Of a stretch of 14,014 nt of DNA, positions 7,149 through 12,914 are shown piece after piece. The notes below the pieces were generated by a model. That model made no database searches, had not been told where the DNA came from, and saw only the letters and a list, made by a program, of their open reading frames with translations. The translations under genes and the position numbers were made by a program. The stretch is from DATFPK01 sp035264885 (GTDB lineage Bacteria; Actinomycetota; Thermoleophilia; Solirubrobacterales; 70-9), in the NCBI GenBank assembly GCA_035264885.1, contig DATFPK010000084.1:1-14014 (forward strand), in the 5' to 3' direction. The first letter of the stretch is position 1, and every line of letters begins with the position of its first letter.

Positions 7149-8488
7149 AGCGCGACGTCCTCGTCCTCGTGGGCGATCGAGAGCGTCCACTCCTCCTCGA
7201 CCCCAGGCGTCATGAAGATGCCGTGGTTCATGTGGTAGAGCCACGCGAGGGTCGCGAGCTCGTCGTCGACCTTCGTCAGGTAGTCGCGGTACTCGTGAAG
7301 CGGTTCCGGCGAGAAGATCACGCAGCCCTTCGCGCCGAGACCCTGCGTGTACGCCGGAAGCCCGTGCTCGTCGATGATCCCCTGGCAGCCCTCGAGGAGG
7401 CGGTCGTTCGTGCTCTCGAGCTTCTCGTAGGCGTCGTCCGTGAGCACCCGCGTGAGGGTTGCCTCCGCGGCGGCCATCACGAGCGGGTTTCCGTTGAACG
7501 TCCCGTACTGGTGGACGGTGCCGTCGGCGACGATCGCCGCGAGCTCGTCGGTCATCCCGATCGAGCCGCCGGGGTATCCGCCGCAGCTCGCCTTGGCGAG
7601 GGTGACCATGTCCGGGGTGACCCCGAACCGGCGCGTGGCGCCGCCGGCCGAGATCGTCGCGCCGGTCTTGACCTCGTCGAAGATCAGCATCACGCCGTGG
7701 GCCCGGGTGAGCTCGCGGACGCGCTCGAGATAGCCCGCTCGCGGCGGGATGATGTTGATGTTCATCATCGCCGGCTCCATGATCAGGCCGGCCACCTGGT
7801 CGCCGATCTTGTCCAACACGGCCTCGAGTGCATCCGCGTCGTTGAACGGGACCGACCTGGTCAGGTCCGTGATCCCGCGCGGGTAGCCGGCCCCGTAGGG
7901 CACGCTCACGGGGTCCTCGCGGTCGCCCAGGGCTTCGAGCGGCGGGTAGACCGAGACCATCACCGCGTCGTGGTGCCCGTGGTAGGAGCCTTCGATCTTG
8001 AGGATCGTGTCGCGCCCGGTCGCGCCGCGGGCCAGGTGGACCGCGTCCATCGTTGACTCCGTGCCGGAGTTGGTGAAGCGCCATTGCGGGAGACCGAAGC
8101 GGCGGGTCAGCTCCTCGGCCACGGCGATCGAGCCGTCGGTGGGCGCGGCGAAGTGCGTGCCCTTGTCGATCCGCGCCTTGACGGCGTCGCCGACGACCGG
8201 GTTGGCGTGGCCGATGCACATCACCCCGAAGCCGTTGTGGAAGTCCACGTACTCGTTGCCGTCGACGTCCCAGACGCGGGAGCCATGACCCCGGTCGATG
8301 TAGACCGGCCAGGGGTCGTTCGACTGGAACGAAGACGGGACCCCGTTGGGCATTACCTTCACCGCCCGCCGGTAGGTCTGAGCCGACCTCGCGTTTCGGT
8401 TGCGGAACGCCTCCTGCTGCCGCTCGGTCAGGGACGCAACCCGCTTGGGATCGAGGACTGCTCCTTGCATCGCGCGCTGCTCGGTCAT
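7100..8488 (-). CDS. Class III PLP aminotransferase, glutamate-1-semialdehyde aminomutase-like
   Basis: A 462-residue fold-type I PLP enzyme. Visible: NGVPSSFQSNDPWPVYIDRG (48-67), the cofactor-phosphate segment NSGTESTMDAVHLARG (140-155), GSYHGHHD (167-174), the pyridine-ring aspartate in LIFDEVKTG (268-276), and the Schiff-base lysine Lys299 in TLAKASCGGYPGG (296-308), then GTFNGNPLVMAAAEATL. These are the landmarks of the HemL-like subgroup, which also contains beta-amino-acid aminotransferases. It is unlikely to be the haem-pathway enzyme: it sits last in an operon with CoA ligases, and the tail and lysine neighbourhood (LAKASCGG rather than LGKIIGGG) differ. I infer it transaminates an omega- or beta-amino acid or amine feeding the neighbouring ligases. 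The ATG overlaps the stop of the acyl-CoA synthetase gene (ATGA), with AAGGAAG just upstream as ribosome site. Its last 49 bases run antisense to the end of the GGDEF-EAL gene. Confidence 0.9.
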   Translation of the reverse strand: MTEQRAMQGAVLDPKRVASLTERQQEAFRNRNARSAQTYRRAVKVMPNGVPSSFQSNDPWPVYIDRGHGSRVWDVDGNEYVDFHNGFGVMCIGHANPVVGDAVKARIDKGTHFAAPTDGSIAVAEELTRRFGLPQWRFTNSGTESTMDAVHLARGATGRDTILKIEGSYHGHHDAVMVSVYPPLEALGDREDPVSVPYGAGYPRGITDLTRSVPFNDADALEAVLDKIGDQVAGLIMEPAMMNINIIPPRAGYLERVRELTRAHGVMLIFDEVKTGATISAGGATRRFGVTPDMVTLAKASCGGYPGGSIGMTDELAAIVADGTVHQYGTFNGNPLVMAAAEATLTRVLTDDAYEKLESTNDRLLEGCQGIIDEHGLPAYTQGLGAKGCVIFSPEPLHEYRDYLTKVDDELATLAWLYHMNHGIFMTPGVEEEWTLSIAHEDEDVALYLEAFEAFARDVTGS

Positions 8489-9981
8489 TCCGCTTCCTTG
8501 CCGGGTGCGACAACGGTATCGGCCCGGGTGCGCCTGAGCTCCGCCCGCTTGATCTTCCCGCTCGAGGTCTTCGGCAGCTCGTCCGCGAACTCGACTATCC
8601 GCGGGAACTTGTAGGGGGCCGTCGCCTCCTTGCAGTGCTCCTGGAGCTCGCGCACGAGCTCCTCCGACGGCGAGCCCTCACGGAGCACCACGACCGCCCG
8701 GACGACGGCGCCCCGCTCCGGATCGGGGGCGGCGACGGCAGCCGCCTCGGCGACCGCGGGGTGGCCGAGCAGGGCGGATTCGACCTCGAACGGCCCGATC
8801 CTGTAGCCCGCGGAGAGGATGATGTCGTCGTCGCGGCCCTCGAAGAAGAGGTACCCGTCCGCGTCCTCGGCCACGAGGTCCCCCGTCCCCCACCACTCGC
8901 CACCGACCAGCTCCGGGGGCTCGGCGCCGTCCGGTGACAGATATCCCGAGAAGAAGGTCGGACAGGAGGGGGCGTGAAGCTGCAGCTCCCCCTCCTCCAC
9001 CCGGATCCTGAAGCCGGGCAGGGGCTTGCCCATCGACCCGGGGCGGACCGCATCCCCGACCTGGTTTCCGGTCACCTGTCCGGTCTCGGTCTGCCCGAAG
9101 CCGTCGGCGATGTCGATGCCCGCGGCCTCCCGGAAGGCGGCGACGATCTCCGGGTTCAGCGGCTCGCCGGCCGAGACCATCCGCCGCAGGCCGGGCACGG
9201 GCGCAAGCGTGCCGCGCTTGGCGATGATCCGGTACTCGGTCGGCGACTGACAGAGGACGTCGACGCCGAGATCCGCTGCCAGCCGCAGGCGCTCGTCCGG
9301 GTCGAAGCCGGCGTCCTGCAGGACCGCGACGGAGCCCATCACCCAGGGTGCGAGGAAGACGTTGCGGGCCGATTTCGACCAGCCGGTGGCGGTGGTGCAC
9401 CAGACGAGGTCGTCGCGGCGGACGCCGAGCCAGTGTTCGGCCTGGGCGCGCTGCCCGGCCAGGTAGCGATAGGCATGGATCGCGCCGCGCGCCTCCCCGG
9501 TGGTGCCGGAGGTGAACACGATCAGTGCCGGATCCTCGGCGTCCATCCCGGCCACGTCGGCGGGGGTCTCCTGCGGGCGGTCCTCGTCGAGCACGGCGGC
9601 GACGTCGTCCATGGTCATCGTGGCGACGTCCTCGGGCAGTTCGGCCAGAAGGTCCTCCTCCCCGACGCACAGCGCTGGCCGCGCCGCGCTTGCCCGCAGC
9701 TCGAGGTCGCGTCGGCGGAGCTGGACGTTGCCCGGCAGGGCGACCGCGCCCATCCGCCAGCAGGCGAGAAGCGTCAGCACCCACTCGACCCGGTTGCCCA
9801 TCAGCGTCATGACGACGTCGCCCCGGCCGACGCCGCGAGAGGCGAGGGCGCCCGAGAGGCCGGCGCTGCGGGCGATCAGCTCTCCGAAGTGCCAGTCGCG
9901 CCGCCGCCCCTGCCGGTCGATCGCGACGAGGGCGAGCTTCGAGGCCGGGAAGCCCTCGAGCAGGTCGGTGACGATGTTCAC
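8485..9981 (-). CDS. AMP-forming acyl-CoA synthetase, medium-chain (ACSM)-like
   Basis: Member of the ANL adenylating superfamily: activates a carboxylic acid with ATP to an acyl-AMP and then to the CoA thioester. Visible motifs across 498 residues: VFTSGTTGEARGAIH (155-169, A3), TTATGWSKSARNVFLAPWVMG (196-216), as in medium-chain and benzoate-type ligases, FGQTETG (295-301, A5), GEWWGTGDL (361-369, A7), GRDDDIILSAGYRIGPFEVE (382-401, A8), PKTSSGKIKR (470-479, A10) with catalytic Lys476. The A3 loop ends GEARG where most members have a lysine (G-x-P-K-G). The GTG start at 9981 (ninth codon GAG, in LLEGFP) has no clear ribosome site; 38 bases separate it from the ferredoxin gene, the only real gap in the operon. 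Substrate is not readable: medium-chain, branched or aryl acids are all possible. It is fourth in the five-gene operon and overlaps the aminotransferase start by four bases. Confidence 0.92.
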   Translation of the reverse strand: MNIVTDLLEGFPASKLALVAIDRQGRRRDWHFGELIARSAGLSGALASRGVGRGDVVMTLMGNRVEWVLTLLACWRMGAVALPGNVQLRRRDLELRASAARPALCVGEEDLLAELPEDVATMTMDDVAAVLDEDRPQETPADVAGMDAEDPALIVFTSGTTGEARGAIHAYRYLAGQRAQAEHWLGVRRDDLVWCTTATGWSKSARNVFLAPWVMGSVAVLQDAGFDPDERLRLAADLGVDVLCQSPTEYRIIAKRGTLAPVPGLRRMVSAGEPLNPEIVAAFREAAGIDIADGFGQTETGQVTGNQVGDAVRPGSMGKPLPGFRIRVEEGELQLHAPSCPTFFSGYLSPDGAEPPELVGGEWWGTGDLVAEDADGYLFFEGRDDDIILSAGYRIGPFEVESALLGHPAVAEAAAVAAPDPERGAVVRAVVVLREGSPSEELVRELQEHCKEATAPYKFPRIVEFADELPKTSSGKIKRAELRRTRADTVVAPGKEAE

Positions 9982-10019
9982 GGCGCGAGAGTCTGCCGGA
10001 CGCTCGACTCCGGGCCGGG

Positions 10020-10268
10020 CTAGCTCAGCTCAGCGCCGCCGTCGTAGAGCTTGCGGACGTGAACGGTGCCCGGAGGCGCCGCCTCGATGCAGAGCCGGCA
10101 GAGGACGCACTCGTCGACGTTCTCCTTGACGACCTCGAGCCGGTCTCCGGCTTGACGGTAGATGTCGACCGGGCAGACCTCCTCGAGCTTGGCGGCGAGC
10201 GCCGGGTCGGATGCGACCGGGTCGTCGACCTCGATCTCGATGAACACGTCGCTCGCGCAGGCGCTCAC
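10020..10268 (-). CDS. Small [4Fe-4S] ferredoxin-like protein (FixX-like cysteine layout)
   Basis: An 82-residue acidic protein. Its cysteines are arranged as Cys32-Pro (VCPVDIYRQ) and Cys54-x-x-Cys57-x-x-Cys60 (ECVLCRLCIEAAPPGTVHV), which together can ligate a single [4Fe-4S] cluster. The C-P-x-x-x-Y segment preceding the C-x-x-C-x-x-C triplet recalls FixX-type ferredoxin-like proteins and one-cluster insertions such as that of archaeal RNA polymerase subunit D. Cys4 is extra. The GTG at 10268 is chosen because the family-like region begins right after it, it overlaps the SucD-like stop as GTGA, and AAGGAG lies 7 bases upstream; a longer reading frame extends upstream only as a shadow of the SucD-like gene. 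It is third in the operon. A role in electron transfer is the default inference, but no oxidoreductase partner is encoded in the window, so a structural or regulatory cluster in one of the neighbouring enzymes is an alternative. Confidence 0.83.
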   Translation of the reverse strand: MSACASDVFIEIEVDDPVASDPALAAKLEEVCPVDIYRQAGDRLEVVKENVDECVLCRLCIEAAPPGTVHVRKLYDGGAELS

Positions 10269-11185
10269 GCGGCGACTCCTTCGAGCTTCCCCTTGACCGT
10301 GTCCGGGATCTGATCGATCCGCTCCACCACCGAGATGCCGGCAGACTCCAGGCGCGCGATCTTCTCGGTCGCGGTGTCCTCGACCCCTTCGACGATCGTC
10401 CCTGCATGGCCGAAGCTCATGCCCTTCATCTCCTCGTCGTCCATGAACTTGCCGGCCATGAACGCGACGATCGGCAGCCGCGAGTCGTTCTCGGCCACCC
10501 ATTCGGCGAGCTGGGCCTCCATCCGCCCGCCCGGTTCGGTGTAGATCACGATCGCCTTCGTTTCCTCGTCGGCCTCGAACAGCGGCATCAGCTCGGCGTA
10601 GGTGGAGCCGATGATCGCGTCGCCGCCGATCGAGACGGCGGTCGACACGCCGAGGCCGGCCTGGGTCAGCGAGGAGGAGATCTCGGTCGTCATCCCGCCC
10701 GACCGGCTCATGACGCCGACCGGCCCCGGCGCGTAGGCCTTGGCGGCGTCCTTCGCCGGACCCCCGATGCCGCCCATCTTGCAGACCTCGGGGACGATCA
10801 GACCGAGGCAGTTCGGGCCGATGACCCGGGCGCCGCGGAGGTTCGCCAGCTCGACCATCTGGGCGACGTCCCCGCGGGGGATCCGCTCGGTGACGACGAC
10901 GATCAGCTTGATGCCGTTCTCGATCGCCTCGAGGACGGCGTCCTTGGTGAAGGCGGGGGGAACGGTCACGACCGAGCCGTCGATCGGTCCGCCGTGATGC
11001 TCGACCGCCTGCCCGACCGTGTCGAAGACAGGCACGCCGTGGACCTCGCGCCCCCGGCGCCCGGGTGTCACGCCGCCGACCACGCGCGAGCCGTAGTCGA
11101 GGCACTCCCTGGTCAGGTTCACGGCCTCGCGCCCCGTGATTCCCTGGACGATGAAGGTCGTCTCTTCGGTGAGGAGGACACTCAT
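10265..11185 (-). CDS. SucD-family acyl-CoA synthetase (NDP-forming), alpha subunit
   Basis: A 306-residue CoA-binding and catalytic subunit related to succinyl-CoA synthetase alpha. Visible: TTFIVQGITGREAVNLTREC (9-28) of the CoA-binding Rossmann fold, GGVTPGRRGREVHGVPVFDTV (37-57), VVVTERIPRGD (96-106), IGPNCLGL (122-129), GVMSRSGGMTTEISSSLTQAGLGVSTAVSIGGD (157-189), and the phosphohistidine His260 in FGHAGTIVEG (258-267). The active-site histidine is intact. The segment IYTEPGGRMEAQLAEW (214-229) and SRSGGMTTEI differ from the usual SRSGTLTYE and IGEIGG of housekeeping SucD, so another dicarboxylate or hydroxy acid may be the substrate. The start is ATG 11185, overlapping the SucC-like stop (ATGA), with a very purine-rich site (plus-strand 11193-11203) 7 bases upstream. 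The 18-residue in-frame glycine-rich extension upstream is rejected. It should form a heteromer with the adjacent beta subunit. Confidence 0.9.
   Translation of the reverse strand: MSVLLTEETTFIVQGITGREAVNLTRECLDYGSRVVGGVTPGRRGREVHGVPVFDTVGQAVEHHGGPIDGSVVTVPPAFTKDAVLEAIENGIKLIVVVTERIPRGDVAQMVELANLRGARVIGPNCLGLIVPEVCKMGGIGGPAKDAAKAYAPGPVGVMSRSGGMTTEISSSLTQAGLGVSTAVSIGGDAIIGSTYAELMPLFEADEETKAIVIYTEPGGRMEAQLAEWVAENDSRLPIVAFMAGKFMDDEEMKGMSFGHAGTIVEGVEDTATEKIARLESAGISVVERIDQIPDTVKGKLEGVAA
10276..10281 (-). promoter_or_regulatory. Ribosome binding site of the ferredoxin gene
   Basis: AAGGAG on the minus strand, 7 bases before GTG 10268 and inside the 3' end of the SucD-like gene. It settles the start of this small gene, which has no ATG nearby, and supports coupled translation through the GTGA overlap. 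Confidence 0.7.
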
Positions 11186-12402
11186 GCGGCCGCCCCCTCC
11201 CCCTGAACCTTCGTGACCGCCCTTCCCGCCGCCTCCCACATCGAGACCGAGCGGTCGCAGTACTCGATGCCGTAGCGCTCGAGGATCTTGAAACCCTCTT
11301 CCTCCCAGGCGCCCGGGATCCGGAAGATCGCGATCGTCTCACCGGGGTCCTTGCCGAGGTCGAGGCAGGCCTTGATCACCCCGCGAGCGACGATGTCGAC
11401 CCGGGTGTTGGACACGATCGACATCATCACCGCGATCTTCTCGACGCCGTCCTTCTGGAGCACCTCCTTGGCGAGGCCGGCGGCCTTGGCGACGGATGGG
11501 TTGCCGCCGATCTCCGAGTAGTTGGCCGGGCGCCCACCCTGACTGCGGACCGCGTCGGTCAGGGTCAAGGAACCGCCGCCGGCGCCGATCACCAGGCCCA
11601 GGTCGCCGCTGAAGCCGTGGTCCTTCCCCTGGATCACGCCGCGGTGGTCGGCGCCGTCGATCGCCGCGACGTGGCGCTCGAACTCGCTCGGCTCGTAGGG
11701 CTCGCGCGTGTCATCCGGCGCGATCTCCAGCTCCTCGAGCAGGACTCGCTGGCGTGGTTTCGCCTCGTCCTCCATCTCCATGTGGGCGTCGAGCGCGACG
11801 AAGCTGCCGTCGGACAGCTCGGCAAGCGGATTGATCTCGGCCAGGGTCATGTCGTTGTCGCGGAAGAGCCGTGTGAGGCGGGCCAGAATCGGCGTGGCGC
11901 GGGTGAGCTGACGGCCGGTCACTCCCGTCGCGGCGACCACCTGCTTGGCCTCGAAGTCGGCCACCGGCAGCAGGTTCGAGACATGCCCGCGCCCGACGTG
12001 GTCGGGGTGGGCCTCGGCGACCTCCTCAATGTCGATGCCGCCCATGTCGCTGAACAGCATGAGGGGGCGCTTAGCGGTCCCGTCCCAGACGACGCCCGCG
12101 TAATACTCCTTGGCGACCTCGGCCTTCGGGTCGACGAGCACTCCGCGCGGCGCGTGACCGTTGATCTCGAGCTGGAGGATCTGGGCCGCGTGGGCCTCCG
12201 CCTCCTCCGGCCCGTCGGCGAACTTCACGCCACCGGCCTTCATCCGCCCCCCCGTCAGGACCTGGGACTTGATGACGACCGGGGCGCCGATGTCCTCGGC
12301 GGCCTGGCGGGCCTCCTCGGCGGTCCGGCAGAAGCCGTATTTCGTCACCGGGATGCCCGCCCGCTCGACGATGCGGCGAGATTCGTACTCGAAGAAGCGC
12401 AT
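11182..12402 (-). CDS. SucC-family acyl-CoA synthetase (NDP-forming), beta subunit
   Basis: A 406-residue ATP-grasp subunit related to succinyl-CoA synthetase beta. It begins MRFFEYESRRIVERAGIPV (1-19), close to the family's M-x-L-x-E-Y-x-x-K start; the nucleotide-binding loop is SQVLTGGRMKAGGVKFA (46-62), the metal region is MTLAEINPLAEL (185-196) with FVALDAHMEMED (201-212), and the C-terminal ligase domain has GLVIGAGGGSLTLTDAV (269-285), RPANYSEIGGNPS (291-303), SIVSNTRVDIVARGVIKA (328-345) and FRIPGAWEEEGFKILERYGI (360-379). In ordinary SucC the corresponding stretches read NGAGLAM, ANFLDVGG, GGI-x-RCD and RLEGTN, so the substrate-side loops are clearly altered. ATG 12402 is chosen because the conserved N-terminus starts there; a 65-codon in-frame extension upstream would cross the divergent lipoprotein gene. 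It is the first gene of the five-gene operon, with a -10-like TAGGGT 10 bases before the ATG and no ribosome site, hinting at a leaderless or near-leaderless message. Confidence 0.9.
   Translation of the reverse strand: MRFFEYESRRIVERAGIPVTKYGFCRTAEEARQAAEDIGAPVVIKSQVLTGGRMKAGGVKFADGPEEAEAHAAQILQLEINGHAPRGVLVDPKAEVAKEYYAGVVWDGTAKRPLMLFSDMGGIDIEEVAEAHPDHVGRGHVSNLLPVADFEAKQVVAATGVTGRQLTRATPILARLTRLFRDNDMTLAEINPLAELSDGSFVALDAHMEMEDEAKPRQRVLLEELEIAPDDTREPYEPSEFERHVAAIDGADHRGVIQGKDHGFSGDLGLVIGAGGGSLTLTDAVRSQGGRPANYSEIGGNPSVAKAAGLAKEVLQKDGVEKIAVMMSIVSNTRVDIVARGVIKACLDLGKDPGETIAIFRIPGAWEEEGFKILERYGIEYCDRSVSMWEAAGRAVTKVQGEGAAA
11193..11203 (-). promoter_or_regulatory. Ribosome binding site of the SucD-like gene
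   Basis: On the minus strand GGGGGAGGGGG lies 7 bases before ATG 11185, within the last codons of the SucC-like gene. It decides the start against the upstream in-frame glycine-rich extension. Confidence 0.65.
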
Positions 12403-12412
12403 CGGCGGCGGA

Positions 12413-12418
12413 ACCCTA
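12413..12418 (-). promoter_or_regulatory. Candidate -10 hexamer (TAGGGT) of the SucCD/ferredoxin/ACS/aminotransferase operon
   Basis: On the minus strand TAGGGT fits TAnnnT and ends 10 bases before ATG 12402, so a transcript would begin within a few bases of the start codon. The whole divergent gap is 58 bases (12403-12460), leaving little room for another promoter. No -35 consensus was found 16-18 bases upstream. Confidence 0.38.
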
Positions 12419-12445
12419 CAGAAGGGTGTGGGGAGCCGATTCGGG

Positions 12446-12451
12446 GATACT
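12446..12451 (+). promoter_or_regulatory. Candidate -10 hexamer (GATACT) for the lipoprotein gene
   Basis: GATACT differs from TATACT by one base and ends 9 bases before GTG 12461. It faces the operon's candidate -10 on the other strand, so the two would be closely spaced divergent promoters whose polymerases could interfere or share one regulator. Confidence 0.35.
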
Positions 12452-12460
12452 GCGCCGCCC

Positions 12461-12778
12461 GTGGGCCCCCGTAGGCGAAAGCGCGCCCTCAGCCTGGCCG
12501 CGGTCGCCACCGTCCCCGTCCTCGCCATATCCGGCTGCGGGGGCGGCAAGGTGATCGACTCCGCGGCGGCCGAGATCGACGTGCGCGAGGGGTTCAAGGA
12601 GCTCGGCGCGAGGGCGATCGAGGTCGATTGCCCAGCCGGCGTCGATGCGGAGCGGGACGTGGAATACCGCTGCCGGGCGCGTACCTCACGCGGCGCCTTT
12701 CGGGTGATCTACACCCAGATCGACGACGAGGGAGGCGTCAGCGGGCCGCGGCTGGAGCGCCTCGGAGGGACTCCGTAG
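12461..12778 (+). CDS. Small lipoprotein, DUF4333-like
   Basis: A 105-residue protein with a textbook bacterial lipoprotein signal: basic GPRRRKRA, hydrophobic LSLAAVATVPVLA, then lipobox ISGC with Cys26 as the lipidated residue (LAISGCGGG, 21-29). The mature domain of about 75 residues contains VIDSAAAEIDVREGF (31-45), IEVDCPAGVDAERDVEYRCRA (53-73) and FRVIYTQIDDEGGV (80-93). The V-x-C-P and later F/Y-x-C pair with a strand ending T-Q-x-D-D-x-G matches DUF4333, a small domain common in actinobacterial lipoproteins and membrane proteins; Cys57 and Cys71 probably form a disulfide outside the cell. Function unknown. The start is GTG 12461, which directly precedes the basic n-region; the frame stays open upstream for 300 bases, but that part is antisense to the SucC-like gene. 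It stands alone between the divergent operon and pckG. Confidence 0.8.
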   Translation: MGPRRRKRALSLAAVATVPVLAISGCGGGKVIDSAAAEIDVREGFKELGARAIEVDCPAGVDAERDVEYRCRARTSRGAFRVIYTQIDDEGGVSGPRLERLGGTP

Positions 12779-12820
12779 CTGGGGGGGCATTGCCGCCCCG
12801 GCGGGGCCGGTTACGGCAGA

Positions 12821-12869
12821 ATGCCGGGATCCGGGGCATGGAAATGCCCCCGCACCGGGTACCCGGCAT
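12821..12869 (+). other. Nested hairpin upstream of pckG, candidate structured leader or terminator
   Basis: The 136-base gap 12779-12914 contains a strong symmetric structure. An outer 8-bp stem pairs ATGCCGGG (12821-12828) with CCCGGCAT (12862-12869). Inside it an inner perfect 7-bp stem pairs GGGGCAT (12833-12839) with ATGCCCC (12844-12850) around a GGAA tetraloop. The 3' arm also belongs to a perfect 12-base palindrome CCGGGTACCCGG (12855-12866), so two alternative pairings compete. A further 5-bp hairpin (12795-12807) lies before it. There is no U-rich tail, so a classic intrinsic terminator is doubtful. Position 45 bases before the pckG start favours a leader element, but a terminator of the lipoprotein gene is not excluded. 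Confidence 0.5.
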
Positions 12870-12914
12870 ACGTCTAGACACCTGCCTGACCACGAAGGAG
12901 CTGAGACAGAAGTC

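Noticed and set aside
7100..8488. Assignment of the aminotransferase as the haem-pathway HemL
   Set aside because: Family landmarks fit only the broader group; operon context is CoA-ligase catabolism and the active-lysine neighbourhood differs from true HemL.
6369..8513. Minus-strand 714-codon open frame spanning the aminotransferase and the end of the EAL gene
   Set aside because: Its translation is rich in R, G, A and P without any motif; the overlapping aminotransferase frame carries all PLP landmarks. It is a high-GC shadow.
10269..11342. Long upstream extension of the ferredoxin frame
   Set aside because: It is a shadow of the SucD-like gene (repetitive R/G/D composition); GTG 10268 has an ideal ribosome site and overlap.
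12161..12460. Upstream extension of the lipoprotein frame
   Set aside because: It is antisense to the SucC-like gene and would bury the signal peptide and lipobox in the middle of the protein.
12403..12597. N-terminal extension of the SucC-like gene to an upstream start
   Set aside because: Conserved SucC homology starts at ATG 12402; the extension would be antisense to the lipoprotein signal peptide.
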